Source: G020348185 sp964525045 (GTDB taxonomy: Bacteria > Nitrospirota > Nitrospiria > Nitrospirales > UBA8639). Taken from it: a stretch of DNA of 64,000 nt. The translations under genes and the position numbers were made by a program. The notes beneath the pieces are model-generated. The model made no database searches. It had not been told where the DNA came from and saw nothing but the letters and a program-made list of their open reading frames with translations. Of this stretch, positions 8,519 to 16,822 are shown one piece after another. Where the stretch lies: NCBI GenBank assembly GCA_964525045.1, contig CAZGFD010000003.1, positions 62,001 to 126,000 on the forward strand, read 5' to 3'. Position 1 is the first letter of the stretch. The number at the start of each line of letters is the position of its first letter.

Positions 8519-9225
8519 TGACTAAAAAAGGCAAGGTGTTCACTCTCATCGCAGCTATCGTAGCGGTGATGGCTGTGGGGGGGACCGTTGCCATTCCTCT
8601 GACCAATCATCCTGAGTTCTGCGCTAGTTGTCATACCATTCAGCCGTCGTATGATTCCTGGGTGAAATCGAGTCACCGTGACGTGACCTGTGTCGATTGC
8701 CACGTTCGGCCGGGGCTGAGAGGATTCATCGAAGATAAAATCTTTGCTGGAATCGAAGACGTGGTAATTACCTTCTTTGGTACTCCATCGGAACCTCACG
8801 ATTTGGAGTCCCATGTGCATTCCTCCGTGTGTGTGAGCTGTCACCGCGCGGTGCTTCGAGTCTCTGAGGTTTCCGTTCGGGATCTCCCCAATCCCGTGAA
8901 AAATGTGGGGTTGATCATGAGCCACCGAAAGCATATGGAAGCCTTCAGCAAGAGGAATAAAGGGGAAGGATGCACGACATGCCATTCGCGAGTGGTTCAT
9001 GGGACGGCCATCAAAGGGTATCCGATTATTATTCCCCGTGGTCACGTCAGTCTGGATGATCAACCGCATGAACCTGAGGAGCCGAAAGGCTCAAAATTAT
9101 GGAATTCCGCCATGGCCGACTGTCTCCGTTGTCATGACGGCAAATCTACCCACGAAGGTAAGGTTCTCAGTAAACGCTGCGAGACCTGCCACCTTCCTGA
9201 TAAAATCGGCGACTTCCTATTTTAG
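8518..9225 (+). CDS. membrane-anchored hexahaem cytochrome c with NapC/NrfH-like N-terminus
   Basis: A 235-residue protein with one N-terminal membrane segment (about 8-27) and six CxxCH haem-binding motifs starting at residues 35, 58, 105, 152, 202 and 221. The first part, HPEFCASCHTIQPSYDSWVKSS, resembles the quinol-oxidising NapC/NrfH/NirT family, but those usually bind four or five haems. It would sit in the cytoplasmic membrane with its haems outside and move electrons between quinone and a periplasmic partner. The start is the ATG overlapping the mobB stop. Association with Mo-cofactor and Tat genes suggests it serves an exported molybdoenzyme; this is inference. No partner enzyme lies in the window. 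Confidence 0.85.
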   Translation: MTKKGKVFTLIAAIVAVMAVGGTVAIPLTNHPEFCASCHTIQPSYDSWVKSSHRDVTCVDCHVRPGLRGFIEDKIFAGIEDVVITFFGTPSEPHDLESHVHSSVCVSCHRAVLRVSEVSVRDLPNPVKNVGLIMSHRKHMEAFSKRNKGEGCTTCHSRVVHGTAIKGYPIIIPRGHVSLDDQPHEPEEPKGSKLWNSAMADCLRCHDGKSTHEGKVLSKRCETCHLPDKIGDFLF

Positions 9226-9242
9226 GAACGTTACAGGGCACC

Positions 9243-9980
9243 ATGTCACCTCCTCTTGTCGAAGTTCGGAATCTGACCAAGCGATTTGGCGACTTTGTGG
9301 CAGTCGATAATATCTCCTTTGACATTCGTGAAGGGGAAATCCTGGGTTTGCTTGGCCCCAACGGTGCTGGTAAGACCACCACTATTCACATGTTGTTAGG
9401 TCTTATTACACCCACCGCCGGCACCATTCGAATATTTGGCCTGGATTTGGCTGAGCACCGGGAAACCATCCTGAAACAGGTCAACTTTTCTTCAACGTAT
9501 ATTTCCATGCCGTATTCCTTAACGGTAGAAGAAAATCTTCGAGTCGTGGCCAGACTGTATGGCCTATCGAACATCACTCAACACATCGATGATGTGGTCA
9601 AAAAACTGGATATGCAGGAGTTCCGTGGAAAATTGACCAGGAAGTTGTCGTCAGGCCAAATGTCTCGACTCACCCTGGCGAAAGCGGTTATGACTCGACC
9701 TAAAGTGTTGCTCCTTGATGAGCCAACTGCCAGTCTGGATCCTGACATTACCCAAAAAATTAAAGTTTTCCTTAAAGAACATCGCCGATCAGAAAATCTC
9801 AGCATTTTGTATACCTCTCATAACATGCGGGAAATGGAAGAAATGTCAGATCGAATTATTTTTCTCCAACGAGGAAGTATTGTGGCTGAAGGTACGGCCC
9901 AGCAGATTGTAGAACGTTTTGGCCAGCGTGACCTGGAAGAAGTTTTTTTGAAATTGGCCCGGGAGGAGCGAAGAATATGA
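9243..9980 (+). CDS. ABC transporter ATP-binding protein (ABC-2 type exporter)
   Basis: A 245-residue ATPase subunit of an ABC-2-type exporter. It has Walker A GPNGAGKTT (38-46), signature LSSGQ (135-139), Walker B VLLLDEP (155-161) and an H-loop histidine in TSHNM near 192. It overlaps the permease gene by 4 bp, so the two proteins form one transporter. The cytochrome gene ends 17 bp upstream, so the pair may belong to the same transcript. The substrate is unknown. Related modules move drugs, polysaccharide or cofactors, and some serve cytochrome biogenesis; the sequence does not decide. Confidence 0.92.
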   Translation: MSPPLVEVRNLTKRFGDFVAVDNISFDIREGEILGLLGPNGAGKTTTIHMLLGLITPTAGTIRIFGLDLAEHRETILKQVNFSSTYISMPYSLTVEENLRVVARLYGLSNITQHIDDVVKKLDMQEFRGKLTRKLSSGQMSRLTLAKAVMTRPKVLLLDEPTASLDPDITQKIKVFLKEHRRSENLSILYTSHNMREMEEMSDRIIFLQRGSIVAEGTAQQIVERFGQRDLEEVFLKLAREERRI

Positions 9981-10768
9981 GTGTCGGTCGTATCGGAGCT
10001 CTATTGTCTCGCCATCTGTATCTGTACAAACGAAGTTTTGCGCGGCTTCTTGAAATCTTTTACTGGCCTTTTTTGGATTTAGTCGTCTGGGGGTTCATTA
10101 CGATTTATCTGGCTCAACAGGGCAACCAACTGCATGGTGCTGTGACATTTTTTCTTGGGGCCCTAATTTTATGGGACGTGTTGTTTCGAGCCCAACAAGG
10201 GATTGCGCTCTCGTTCCTTGAAGAAATGTGGGCGAGAAATCTGATGAATCTCTTCGCCAGTCCGCTCACGGTGGGGGAGTATCTTGTAGCCACAATGGCA
10301 ATGAGTATCTTTAAAGTGACCGCAGTTGGATCCCTGATGATTCTATTCGCTCTTTTGTTTTATTCTTACGACATTTTTGTCCTGGGCCTATCGCTCGTGC
10401 CATTCATATTTAATTTGTTGGTTTCCGGGTGGATCATAGGCGTGCTGACCACGTCAATTATTATGCGATTCGGGCAACAAGCTGAGGTTCTGGCTTGGGG
10501 CATGGTTTTTCTGTTTCAACCCCTTTCGTGTGTGTTTTACCCAATGGAGGTCTTGCCGGGTATTCTCCAAAAGATTGCTTGGATGGTGCCGCCTTCCCAC
10601 ATTTTTGAAGGTATGCGAGCGGTTCTCCTCCACGAAGAAATTCCTACCGTCCATGTGATTTGGGCCACCGGCCTGAATGCCGTGTACCTGGTGGTGATGA
10701 TCATGTGGTTTTATCACACGTTCAGCATCTGTAAGGAACGCGGCATGCTCGTCAGAGTAGGTGAGTAA
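9977..10768 (+). CDS. ABC-2 type transporter permease
   Basis: A 263-residue integral membrane protein with about six hydrophobic segments (for example around residues 24-45, 56-72, 105-130, 138-165, 172-192 and 228-248). It also has the ABC-2 permease hallmark FYPMEVLPGILQKIAWMVPP near residue 190, typical of the NodJ/CcmB-like fold. It starts inside the end of the ATPase gene (ATGA overlap). A G/C-rich hairpin repeat lies 35 bp after its stop and may end or modulate the transcript. The transported substrate is not known. Confidence 0.9.
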   Translation: MSVGRIGALLSRHLYLYKRSFARLLEIFYWPFLDLVVWGFITIYLAQQGNQLHGAVTFFLGALILWDVLFRAQQGIALSFLEEMWARNLMNLFASPLTVGEYLVATMAMSIFKVTAVGSLMILFALLFYSYDIFVLGLSLVPFIFNLLVSGWIIGVLTTSIIMRFGQQAEVLAWGMVFLFQPLSCVFYPMEVLPGILQKIAWMVPPSHIFEGMRAVLLHEEIPTVHVIWATGLNAVYLVVMIMWFYHTFSICKERGMLVRVGE

Positions 10769-10802
10769 GGTTTTTTATTTTTTGTGCTGTCTAAAATGAA
10801 TA

Positions 10803-10836
10803 CCCTCGCCCCCTTGGGAGAGGGCAGGGTGAGGGG
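10803..10836. repeat. hairpin repeat, family 1, copy A
   Basis: CCCTCGCCCCCTTGGGAGAG followed by GGCAGGGTGAGGGG. The two arms are inverted and complementary, as in copies at 11834, 48697, 53514 and 53674. It lies between the convergent ABC permease and NFACT genes and could form a transcript-end hairpin. Confidence 0.75.
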
Positions 10837-10863
10837 CACAACACCAAACTGTGCCCGCCTTAC

Positions 10864-12423
10864 CTAATGAGCTGTTCCCTTCAACCGCTCCAATCGTTCC
10901 TTCTTGCATTCAATCAAAATACTCTTTTCCCGGCTAACCGTCACCGTTCCGGATTTCTGCCCCTTGGCCTTTTTCACAAACTTTCGGTGGGTATAAATCA
11001 CTTCACCCTTTCCGCTCTTCCGTAGATCACTAAACCACAAGGCCAAGGTTGCTGCATCCTTCAATGTTTCATGGGGAGGCTCAACCCCTTTTTCGAGTCG
11101 GACCACCACATGGGATCCCGGAGTTCCCCGCGCATGGAGCCACAAATCATCTGCCCCCGCAACCTTAAATGTCAGAGTATCATTCTCCTTAGCGGTTTTT
11201 CCGACTAAAAGCGGCAGCCCGTCAGCGGAAACAAACTGGCGATATCCGGTTGCTCGAGCCTGATGAGATTTTTTTTGTTTTTCAGCTAACATCGGTATTC
11301 TTTTCCCTTTTTCCCGAGATGGCAGGATAATTCCCTGCATTGGAAATTCCCCACCGGATTCGAGTTGTGTCATTTCTTCCTTTAACCGCACAACCTCCCG
11401 TTTTGCTGTTTCAAGACGTGGTCGCAAGTGTTTTTCTGCTGACAAAAGCTTGTGATGCTTTTTAAAATAATCTTCCATATTCCAAACAGGATCCTTGGAT
11501 GAATCCAGCGGGAGGGTTAGTTGGGGTAGGGAAGGATCATAATAATCGACTACCGTCACCGACTCCTCCCCCTTCGCTATAGAGTGAAGATTACCTTTGA
11601 GGAGTTCCCCATATCGACCAAATTCTCTATATTTCTCAACCTTTTTTAAATCTTCCTGTAAAACTTTAATTTTCTTATTGGCCTGTTTGAGAGCTTTCTT
11701 AATACTTGAAAGGTGGGCGCTCCGCTCTTGTAAAAGGATATGATCCTGCTCTTCCTGCCAATACCGTCTTTCTATTTCAGCAGAAACAGGGTACAGAACA
11801 GCGAAATCTCCGGTCCCTTTTTCTTCCAATGCTCCCTCTCCCCTCAGGGGAGAGGGCTGGGGTGAGGGGCAAGACTCTCGAATACTACCTATCCAGGAAT
11901 CTTTCCCTCCGACATCATGCTGAATAAGGGGTTCAGGTTTTGGGGTTAAGGGGCGACGAACTCGTCTCCCTTGAGATGGCGGTGCAAACCGATCTCCAAT
12001 CTTCAGCCATGAAACCCTCAATGCTTGCATGATTTGCCTGGATTGGTTCATGAGATACATGTTCGACTGGTTTCCAGTTAGCGCCACAACAAGAATTTTC
12101 CGACCGGCATGAGTTCCAACCGTAAAATACATCACCCGATCTTCAGGCTCTTGGGAAATCTCCTCAATGTGTCCGCCTTCCAGATGGGCTCGAAGAAATT
12201 GACAAAAGGGAGGAGGAGTGGGGGGATTCTCTAGCTTTTTTGAAGCCAGATGAATACGAGAAAATGGGGGGTTTACACAAACAAGGACATTTAACGTTTT
12301 TCCAGGCACTCGAAGGTCAAAGGTCAGAGTATTCGGCAGCGGCTGATATATCTTTTGAATCCAGCCACCGACACATTTGGCACGCAATTCCTTAAGAACC
12401 GCTTCGAGATCTGTGATATTCAT
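10864..12423 (-). CDS. NFACT family protein (RqcH/FbpA-like)
   Basis: A protein of about 519 residues. An N-terminal NFACT-N domain opens with NITDLEAVLKEL, a helix-hairpin-helix/coiled-coil middle spans about 215-360, and a C-terminal NFACT-R domain contains DLWLHARGTPGSHVV near residue 430. Family members bind stalled 50S-tRNA complexes and add alanine tails (RqcH), or were described as fibronectin-binding proteins. I prefer the ATG at 12423 to an in-frame TTG at 12477 because it matches the family N-terminus; no good ribosome site is seen for either. Residues about 185-197 (SCPSPQPSPLRGEG) are the translation of a G/C-rich hairpin repeat found elsewhere between genes, so the repeat has been accepted in frame. 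Confidence 0.85.
   Translation of the reverse strand: MNITDLEAVLKELRAKCVGGWIQKIYQPLPNTLTFDLRVPGKTLNVLVCVNPPFSRIHLASKKLENPPTPPPFCQFLRAHLEGGHIEEISQEPEDRVMYFTVGTHAGRKILVVALTGNQSNMYLMNQSRQIMQALRVSWLKIGDRFAPPSQGRRVRRPLTPKPEPLIQHDVGGKDSWIGSIRESCPSPQPSPLRGEGALEEKGTGDFAVLYPVSAEIERRYWQEEQDHILLQERSAHLSSIKKALKQANKKIKVLQEDLKKVEKYREFGRYGELLKGNLHSIAKGEESVTVVDYYDPSLPQLTLPLDSSKDPVWNMEDYFKKHHKLLSAEKHLRPRLETAKREVVRLKEEMTQLESGGEFPMQGIILPSREKGKRIPMLAEKQKKSHQARATGYRQFVSADGLPLLVGKTAKENDTLTFKVAGADDLWLHARGTPGSHVVVRLEKGVEPPHETLKDAATLALWFSDLRKSGKGEVIYTHRKFVKKAKGQKSGTVTVSREKSILIECKKERLERLKGTAH
11834..11869. repeat. hairpin repeat, family 1, copy B, inside the NFACT coding sequence
   Basis: CCCTCTCCCCTCAGGGGAGA plus GGGCTGGGGTGAGGGG. 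The central arms CCCTCTCCCCT and AGGGGAGAGGG are complementary. Nearly the same unit occurs at 53674-53708, between genes. Here it keeps the reading frame open and encodes a Pro/Ser/Gly-rich insert between the N-terminal and coiled-coil domains. Confidence 0.85.
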
Positions 12424-12554
12424 AGCAAGAGGGCATTGGTTTGAAAGAGTAGGGGTAGTAACTGTTTTTAGGCGCAATACATCAATCTGGTTTTATTGTT
12501 CAAGCCAATTTATTTTAAATCCAATTGAGGAAGGTCAAGGGTGATTCAAACTCA

Positions 12555-12583
12555 TTGACAATATTTGACAAGTGTACCATAGT
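12555..12583 (+). promoter_or_regulatory. candidate sigma-70-type promoter
   Basis: A perfect TTGACA (12555-12560), a 17-bp spacer and CATAGT (12578-12583, 4/6 match) lie 58 bp upstream of the gene at 12641. It probably drives the two small genes that follow. Confidence 0.5.
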
Positions 12584-12640
12584 CCGTGTCAGCAACTACT
12601 CTACCTTTTTTTACCATTCAAATTAATTTAGGAGGTCAAA

Positions 12641-12916
12641 ATGCCACGTGTCATTTTTACAGCTCAGGTTGAAGATTCGGCCAAATGGGAAAATGGGTAC
12701 CGCACTCATGGTGAGTTGTTGAAAAGTATGACCATGCCGGCGGCCTATTATACAACGACCAATGAAAATGAAATTGCTATCTATGCGGAGCCTGTAAATT
12801 TAGACAAGTTCTTTGAGGTTTTTAAATCTCCTGCTACTGTTGAGGCGATGGCCTTTGATGGGGTAAAGCGAGAAACCGTGAAGTTGTATGTTTTGGACAA
12901 AGAATTTCGTTTTTGA
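12641..12916 (+). CDS. small protein of unknown function (91 residues)
   Basis: A short soluble protein with a strong ribosome site (GGAGG at 12631-12635, 5 bp before ATG). The sequence begins MPRVIFTAQVEDSAKWENGY and alternates strands and helices, which suggests a small ferredoxin-like (dimeric alpha-beta barrel) fold, as in stress-related monooxygenase-like proteins. No catalytic residues are evident. It is 46 bp upstream of a DUF1330-type protein of similar size and presumed fold, so the two may be functionally linked. The fold assignment is inference; the function is unknown. Confidence 0.8.
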   Translation: MPRVIFTAQVEDSAKWENGYRTHGELLKSMTMPAAYYTTTNENEIAIYAEPVNLDKFFEVFKSPATVEAMAFDGVKRETVKLYVLDKEFRF

Positions 12917-12962
12917 TCTTTCTATTGAGGGATAAGCCAAAACCAGTTAATGGGAAAAAATA

Positions 12963-13268
12963 ATGACACATTACGTTGTAGCAGAACTGAATGTTTCAGA
13001 TAATAAATGGGTGCCTTCCTATCTTGAAGAGGTCACGAGAATGGTGGAACAATATGGTGGCCGGTATTTGGTTCGGACGCCCAAAATCGAAAAAATTGAA
13101 GGGGATCGCCAGGTCCCACAGATTTTTATCCTAATTGAATTTCCCTCTAAAGAAGCAGCGATGACATTTTACTCGAGCGCGGAATATCAACCGCACCTCA
13201 AGGCCCGGAAGGAAGGAGGATCAACCGAAATGTTATTGGTAGCTGGTGAGGATATTGCAAAAAAATAA
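12963..13268 (+). CDS. DUF1330 domain protein
   Basis: A 101-residue protein that fits the DUF1330 family (dimeric alpha-beta barrel fold). It starts YVVAELNVSD, has GGRYLVRTPKIEKIEGD in the middle and FPSKEAAMTFYSSAEYQPH near residues 61-79, the family's typical ending helix. Members are small cytoplasmic proteins of unknown biochemical role. It lies 46 bp after the 91-residue gene on the same strand, probably co-transcribed. GGGA precedes the ATG by 8 bp. Confidence 0.88.
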   Translation: MTHYVVAELNVSDNKWVPSYLEEVTRMVEQYGGRYLVRTPKIEKIEGDRQVPQIFILIEFPSKEAAMTFYSSAEYQPHLKARKEGGSTEMLLVAGEDIAKK

Positions 13269-13417
13269 AAATCTTACTCTCATCGTCCATTGAGTCTATG
13301 TGGATGATGGCTCATGACATCCTAAGGGAGTAGGTATGAGCCAAATCAATAACTGCCAACTTTTCCCTAATGCCTGTCTTCATTGAACGAAGAATATCGA
13401 TAGGAATATAAGTCTTT

Positions 13418-13762
13418 GTGAACGTTGAAGTGGAAAAATACCTGCAAACTGTTCCAGCAGAGAGAAAAACGCGAATAAACAAGATCAATGACATGATTCT
13501 TGATCTCTACCCTGATGCAGTCGTAGATATGTCCTATAACATGCCTACCTATCGGGTCGGTGGTGGGTGGATCGCCTTGGCTAATCAGAAAAATTATATT
13601 TCTGTCTATACTTGCGGGTCCCACCATATCGAGGCGTTCAAATTGAAATACCCGAAGATTATGACGGGCAAGGGATGTATTAATTTTCGGGATTCCGATG
13701 ATATCCCGAGTTCCGATCTACGTGAGGTGATGAGACATGCTCTGGAGCACCCAAAGCCATAA
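13418..13762 (+). CDS. DUF1801/YdhG-type protein
   Basis: A 114-residue protein beginning at a GTG codon. The sequence pattern fits the DUF1801 family: VEKYLQTVPAERKTRINKIN, DMSYNMPTYRVGG, LANQKNYISVYT and a C-terminal GKGCINFRDSDDIP followed by a helix. The YdhG/iron-chaperone-like fold is small and cytoplasmic, and biochemical roles are unsettled. The gene stands alone, 150 bp after the DUF1330 gene. No strong ribosome site is visible before the GTG, so the exact start is uncertain. Confidence 0.82.
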   Translation: MNVEVEKYLQTVPAERKTRINKINDMILDLYPDAVVDMSYNMPTYRVGGGWIALANQKNYISVYTCGSHHIEAFKLKYPKIMTGKGCINFRDSDDIPSSDLREVMRHALEHPKP

Positions 13763-13849
13763 AAAAGGGCAAGGGGGTAAATGGTGGGGAAAGAGGTCCC
13801 TAGCGCGATCCCCCTTTCTCAAGTATAAGGCTATACGGAAATGTCTCTT

Positions 13850-13863
13850 GACACCGCGGTGTC
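13850..13863. repeat. 14-bp perfect palindrome after trpA
   Basis: GACACCGCGGTGTC lies 15-28 bp beyond the trpA stop on the minus strand. It can form a short GC hairpin but has no T-run after it, so it is not a standard intrinsic terminator. It may be a protein-binding site or transcript-end structure. Confidence 0.5.
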
Positions 13864-13877
13864 TTAAGGGAGGTTGG

Positions 13878-14687
13878 TTATCGGCCGTTGAGGATTGCGC
13901 CTTTTAAGTCTTGCGTGAATTGGCTAATTCGCGCAAGGAGTGTGGAGTCCTGTTGGTAGTCGGCAATTTGACGAACAATGGCGCTTCCCACAATGACTCC
14001 ATCAGCAAAATGCGCGATGGCTTTGGCATCGTCGGGAGTCGAGATGCCGAAACCAACCGCAATGGGTTTTTTCGAGGCTTTCCGAATGGAATTCACGTTT
14101 TGGCGAACGTTTTCCAAATTAACCAGATTTGCTCCGGTTATCCCGGTAAGGGAGATATAGTAAATAAAACCTTTGGTCCGGTGAATGACTTCGGCTTGAC
14201 GTGATTTGGTACTGGTGGGGGCCAGAAGGAATATGACGACCGGGCCTTTGGCGTCTGTCGCGGCCTTGCAGAGAGCATCAGCTTCCTCCGGAGGCATGTC
14301 TGGGACAATCACTCCATCCACCCCAGCTTCAGCCGCTTGGTGACAAAAATCGGATTCGCCCATGGCCATGATGGTGTTGTAATACGCCATTAAAATCAGA
14401 GGAATTTGGGTTTTTGTACGAAGGGTTTTGACGGTAGAAAGAATACGTTTGAGCGAAGTGCCTGACCGCAAAGCTCTTTCGGCGGCTTTTTGAATCACCG
14501 GACCGTCGGCAATGGGATCGGAGAATGGTACTCCCAACTCGATGAGGTCGGCCCCGGCCTCCTCAAGTGCTAACACAAGAGGTTCAGTTTCCGTTAGGGA
14601 AGGGTCTCCGGCCATGATGTAGGGGATGAGAGCTTTCTGACCTTTTCTTCGCAATTCTTCAAATGTCGTTTGGATTCGGTTTGACAT
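13878..14687 (-). CDS. trpA: tryptophan synthase alpha chain
   Basis: A 269-residue TIM-barrel subunit that cleaves indole-3-glycerol phosphate to indole and glyceraldehyde-3-phosphate and channels indole to TrpB. The catalytic Glu and Asp are in LIELGVPFSDPIADGPVIQ (about 46-64). The phosphate-binding loops YYISLTGITGA (about 172) and VGFGISTPDDA (about 210) are present. Length is normal. It is the last gene of the trp operon, 88 bp after trpB, with a hairpin repeat in that gap. Confidence 0.97.
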   Translation of the reverse strand: MSNRIQTTFEELRRKGQKALIPYIMAGDPSLTETEPLVLALEEAGADLIELGVPFSDPIADGPVIQKAAERALRSGTSLKRILSTVKTLRTKTQIPLILMAYYNTIMAMGESDFCHQAAEAGVDGVIVPDMPPEEADALCKAATDAKGPVVIFLLAPTSTKSRQAEVIHRTKGFIYYISLTGITGANLVNLENVRQNVNSIRKASKKPIAVGFGISTPDDAKAIAHFADGVIVGSAIVRQIADYQQDSTLLARISQFTQDLKGAILNGR

Positions 14688-14739
14688 GATTTGTCTTTAA
14701 TCGCAGTTTTTCAATTATTGGCGACTTTACCTCACTTAG

Positions 14740-14760
14740 CCTCTCCTTACAAAGGAGAGG
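14740..14760. repeat. hairpin between trpB and trpA (family 1-like, copy C)
   Basis: CCTCTCCTT and AAGGAGAGG are perfectly complementary around a 3-base loop, preceded by a degenerate CCTCACTTAG. It resembles family 1 repeats but with an altered loop. Inside the operon it could affect the relative amount of trpA message; that is inference. Confidence 0.6.
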
Positions 14761-14775
14761 AACTAGATGCGTAAT

Positions 14776-15969
14776 TCAAAGCGGGATGCCGCGCATGCGG
14801 GCGATTTGCTGGACGTCTTTGTCTCCGCGGCCGGAGAGGTTCACAATAATGACTTGGTTCTTTTTCAGGGTGGGGGCCAGTTTGGTAATTTCCGCTATGG
14901 CATGGGCGCTTTCAAGTGCTGGGATAATGCCTTCTTCTTGCGACAAAAGGTCAAAGGCTGCGAGGGCTTCTTCATCCGTTGCGGAGGTATATCGAATTCG
15001 TCCGGCATCATGATGAAGGCTGTGCTCAGGTCCCACCGCGGGATAATCCAATCCGGCCGATACGGAATGTGTGAGGCTGACTTGCCCATGTCGGTCTTGA
15101 AGCAAATACGTCATGGTGCCGTGCAGGACACCTGGCTTGCCCCCGGCAAATCGCGCGGCGTGTTTGCCACTTGTCAGACCTAGGCCTCCGGCCTCAACAC
15201 CCACCATCCCTACGTTTGAATCTTTGATGAACGGATAGAAAAGCCCAATCGAATTACTACCCCCGCCTACACAGGCGACTAGGTAGTCCGGCAATCTGCC
15301 TTCAGCCGAGAGAATTTGTTTTCGGGATTCCCGGCCAATGACCGCTTGAAAGTCTCGAATCATCATGGGGTAGGGATGGGCACCGAGCACCGAACCCAGC
15401 AAATAATGCGTGGTTCCGACGTTGGTCGTCCAATCGCGCATCGCTTCGCTGATGGCGTCTTTCAGCGTTCTGCTTCCTGCATCCACCCCGGTGACTGTTG
15501 ACCCCAGGAGCCGCATTCGAAACACATTGAGTGCCTGACGCTCCATGTCTTCCGTTCCCATATAAATTTCGGCCTCCAGGCCAAACATGGCGGCGACCGT
15601 CGCGACAGCAACACCATGTTGTCCGGCACCTGTCTCAGCGATGATCCGGTGCTTCTTCATCCGTCGAGTGAGCAAGGCTTGCCCGACCGTATTGTTGATC
15701 TTATGGGCGCCGGTATGACACAAGTCTTCACGTTTTAAATAGACTTTAGCTCCACCCAGGGTTTTGGTGAGGCGTTGGGCAAAATAAAGTGGGGTCGGGC
15801 GGCCGACATATTGTTTCAGGCAGGTCTGTACCTCTGCCTGAAATTTTTTGTCACGCTTGGCAGCCAAATAGGCCTTCTCCAGCTCGAGCATGGCAGGCAT
15901 AAGGGTTTCGGGGACATACTGGCCACCGTATTTCCCGAATCGGCCTCTTTTGTCTGGTATGGTTGCCAT
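14776..15969 (-). CDS. trpB: tryptophan synthase beta chain
   Basis: A 397-residue PLP enzyme that condenses indole with serine to tryptophan. The PLP lysine is in HTGAHKINNT near residue 91. The phosphate-cup glycines are in VGGGSNSIG near residue 235, and the N-terminal FGKYGGQYVPE is typical of TrpB type 1. Length is normal for the type that partners with TrpA. It is placed between trpF (150 bp upstream) and trpA. No odd features were seen. Confidence 0.98.
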   Translation of the reverse strand: MATIPDKRGRFGKYGGQYVPETLMPAMLELEKAYLAAKRDKKFQAEVQTCLKQYVGRPTPLYFAQRLTKTLGGAKVYLKREDLCHTGAHKINNTVGQALLTRRMKKHRIIAETGAGQHGVAVATVAAMFGLEAEIYMGTEDMERQALNVFRMRLLGSTVTGVDAGSRTLKDAISEAMRDWTTNVGTTHYLLGSVLGAHPYPMMIRDFQAVIGRESRKQILSAEGRLPDYLVACVGGGSNSIGLFYPFIKDSNVGMVGVEAGGLGLTSGKHAARFAGGKPGVLHGTMTYLLQDRHGQVSLTHSVSAGLDYPAVGPEHSLHHDAGRIRYTSATDEEALAAFDLLSQEEGIIPALESAHAIAEITKLAPTLKKNQVIIVNLSGRGDKDVQQIARMRGIPL

Positions 15970-16120
15970 TGGTTATAAATTAATTTAACGGTTAAAAAAC
16001 TAAAGTTTTACTTTCTGTTTTTACGTCACCAAATATTTCAACTAAGTGAAAGTGAAAAAGTCCTGGGTCTAAGAATTTGGTTGTCGGAGCCTTTGAATAA
16101 GAATGAGTATAGCCGTCGGC

Positions 16121-16759
16121 CTATTGCGTGACAAGTTTGGCTGCGTGAACAAAAGCCTGCACTTTGGTGGAGTCTTTTTTGCCTGGACTGGCTTCGACAC
16201 CACTGCTCACATCGACGCCATAGGGGTGAACTTTTTGGATAGCTTCTTGAACGTTTTCCGGAACCAGACCACCTGCCAATAAAATGGGCGCGGCCTTAGC
16301 GGCTTCGGAAGCTAAATTCCAATCTGTTGTTTCTCCGGTACCACCATAGGCCAATTCTGAATACGCATCAACGACAAATCCTCGCACGCCGGCTCTGCCC
16401 TTATATTCAGCCATGGCCAAAAATGAACCACGATCCCTTAACCGAATACCGCGAAGTACGGGGCGTTCCAGGGATTCACAATAGGCTGGCGTTTCATCTC
16501 CATGGAGCTGCGCTAAAGCGAGCCCGCATTCTTTCATGACATCTCTCACTCTTTTGGGCTCTTCATTCACGAATACGCCTATGGGTAACACAAACGGAGG
16601 AAGATCTAAAATGATTTGTTTCGCAACCATTGGCTCGATGAATCGGGGGCTATTGGGATAGAAAATGAACCCGAGGGCATCCGCACCGGCGTCAACGGCG
16701 ACCCGAGCGTCGGGTGCGTTGGTTATACCACAGATTTTGACTTTGATTGGGAGATTCAT
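16121..16759 (-). CDS. trpF: phosphoribosylanthranilate isomerase
   Basis: A 212-residue TIM-barrel enzyme that converts phosphoribosylanthranilate to the carboxyphenylamino-deoxyribulose phosphate. The catalytic cysteine is in KVKICGITN (about 6-14) and the catalytic Asp lies in FVVDAYS near residue 130. The phosphate site LLAGGLVPENV is near residue 175 and GVDVSSGVE near 195. Length is standard. It is separate from trpC here rather than fused as in enteric bacteria, and a half-copy of the hairpin repeat lies in the gap between the two. Confidence 0.97.
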   Translation of the reverse strand: MNLPIKVKICGITNAPDARVAVDAGADALGFIFYPNSPRFIEPMVAKQIILDLPPFVLPIGVFVNEEPKRVRDVMKECGLALAQLHGDETPAYCESLERPVLRGIRLRDRGSFLAMAEYKGRAGVRGFVVDAYSELAYGGTGETTDWNLASEAAKAAPILLAGGLVPENVQEAIQKVHPYGVDVSSGVEASPGKKDSTKVQAFVHAAKLVTQ

Positions 16760-16822
16760 GAATTTCTATAAATTCGACATGATAGCGCGTGATGTGCCTT
16801 GATTGGTTTTTGTTAGCCTCCA

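Noticed and set aside
8479..9069. 196-codon frame antisense to the hexahaem cytochrome
   Set aside because: The six CxxCH motifs prove the plus-strand reading; the reverse translation shows no family.
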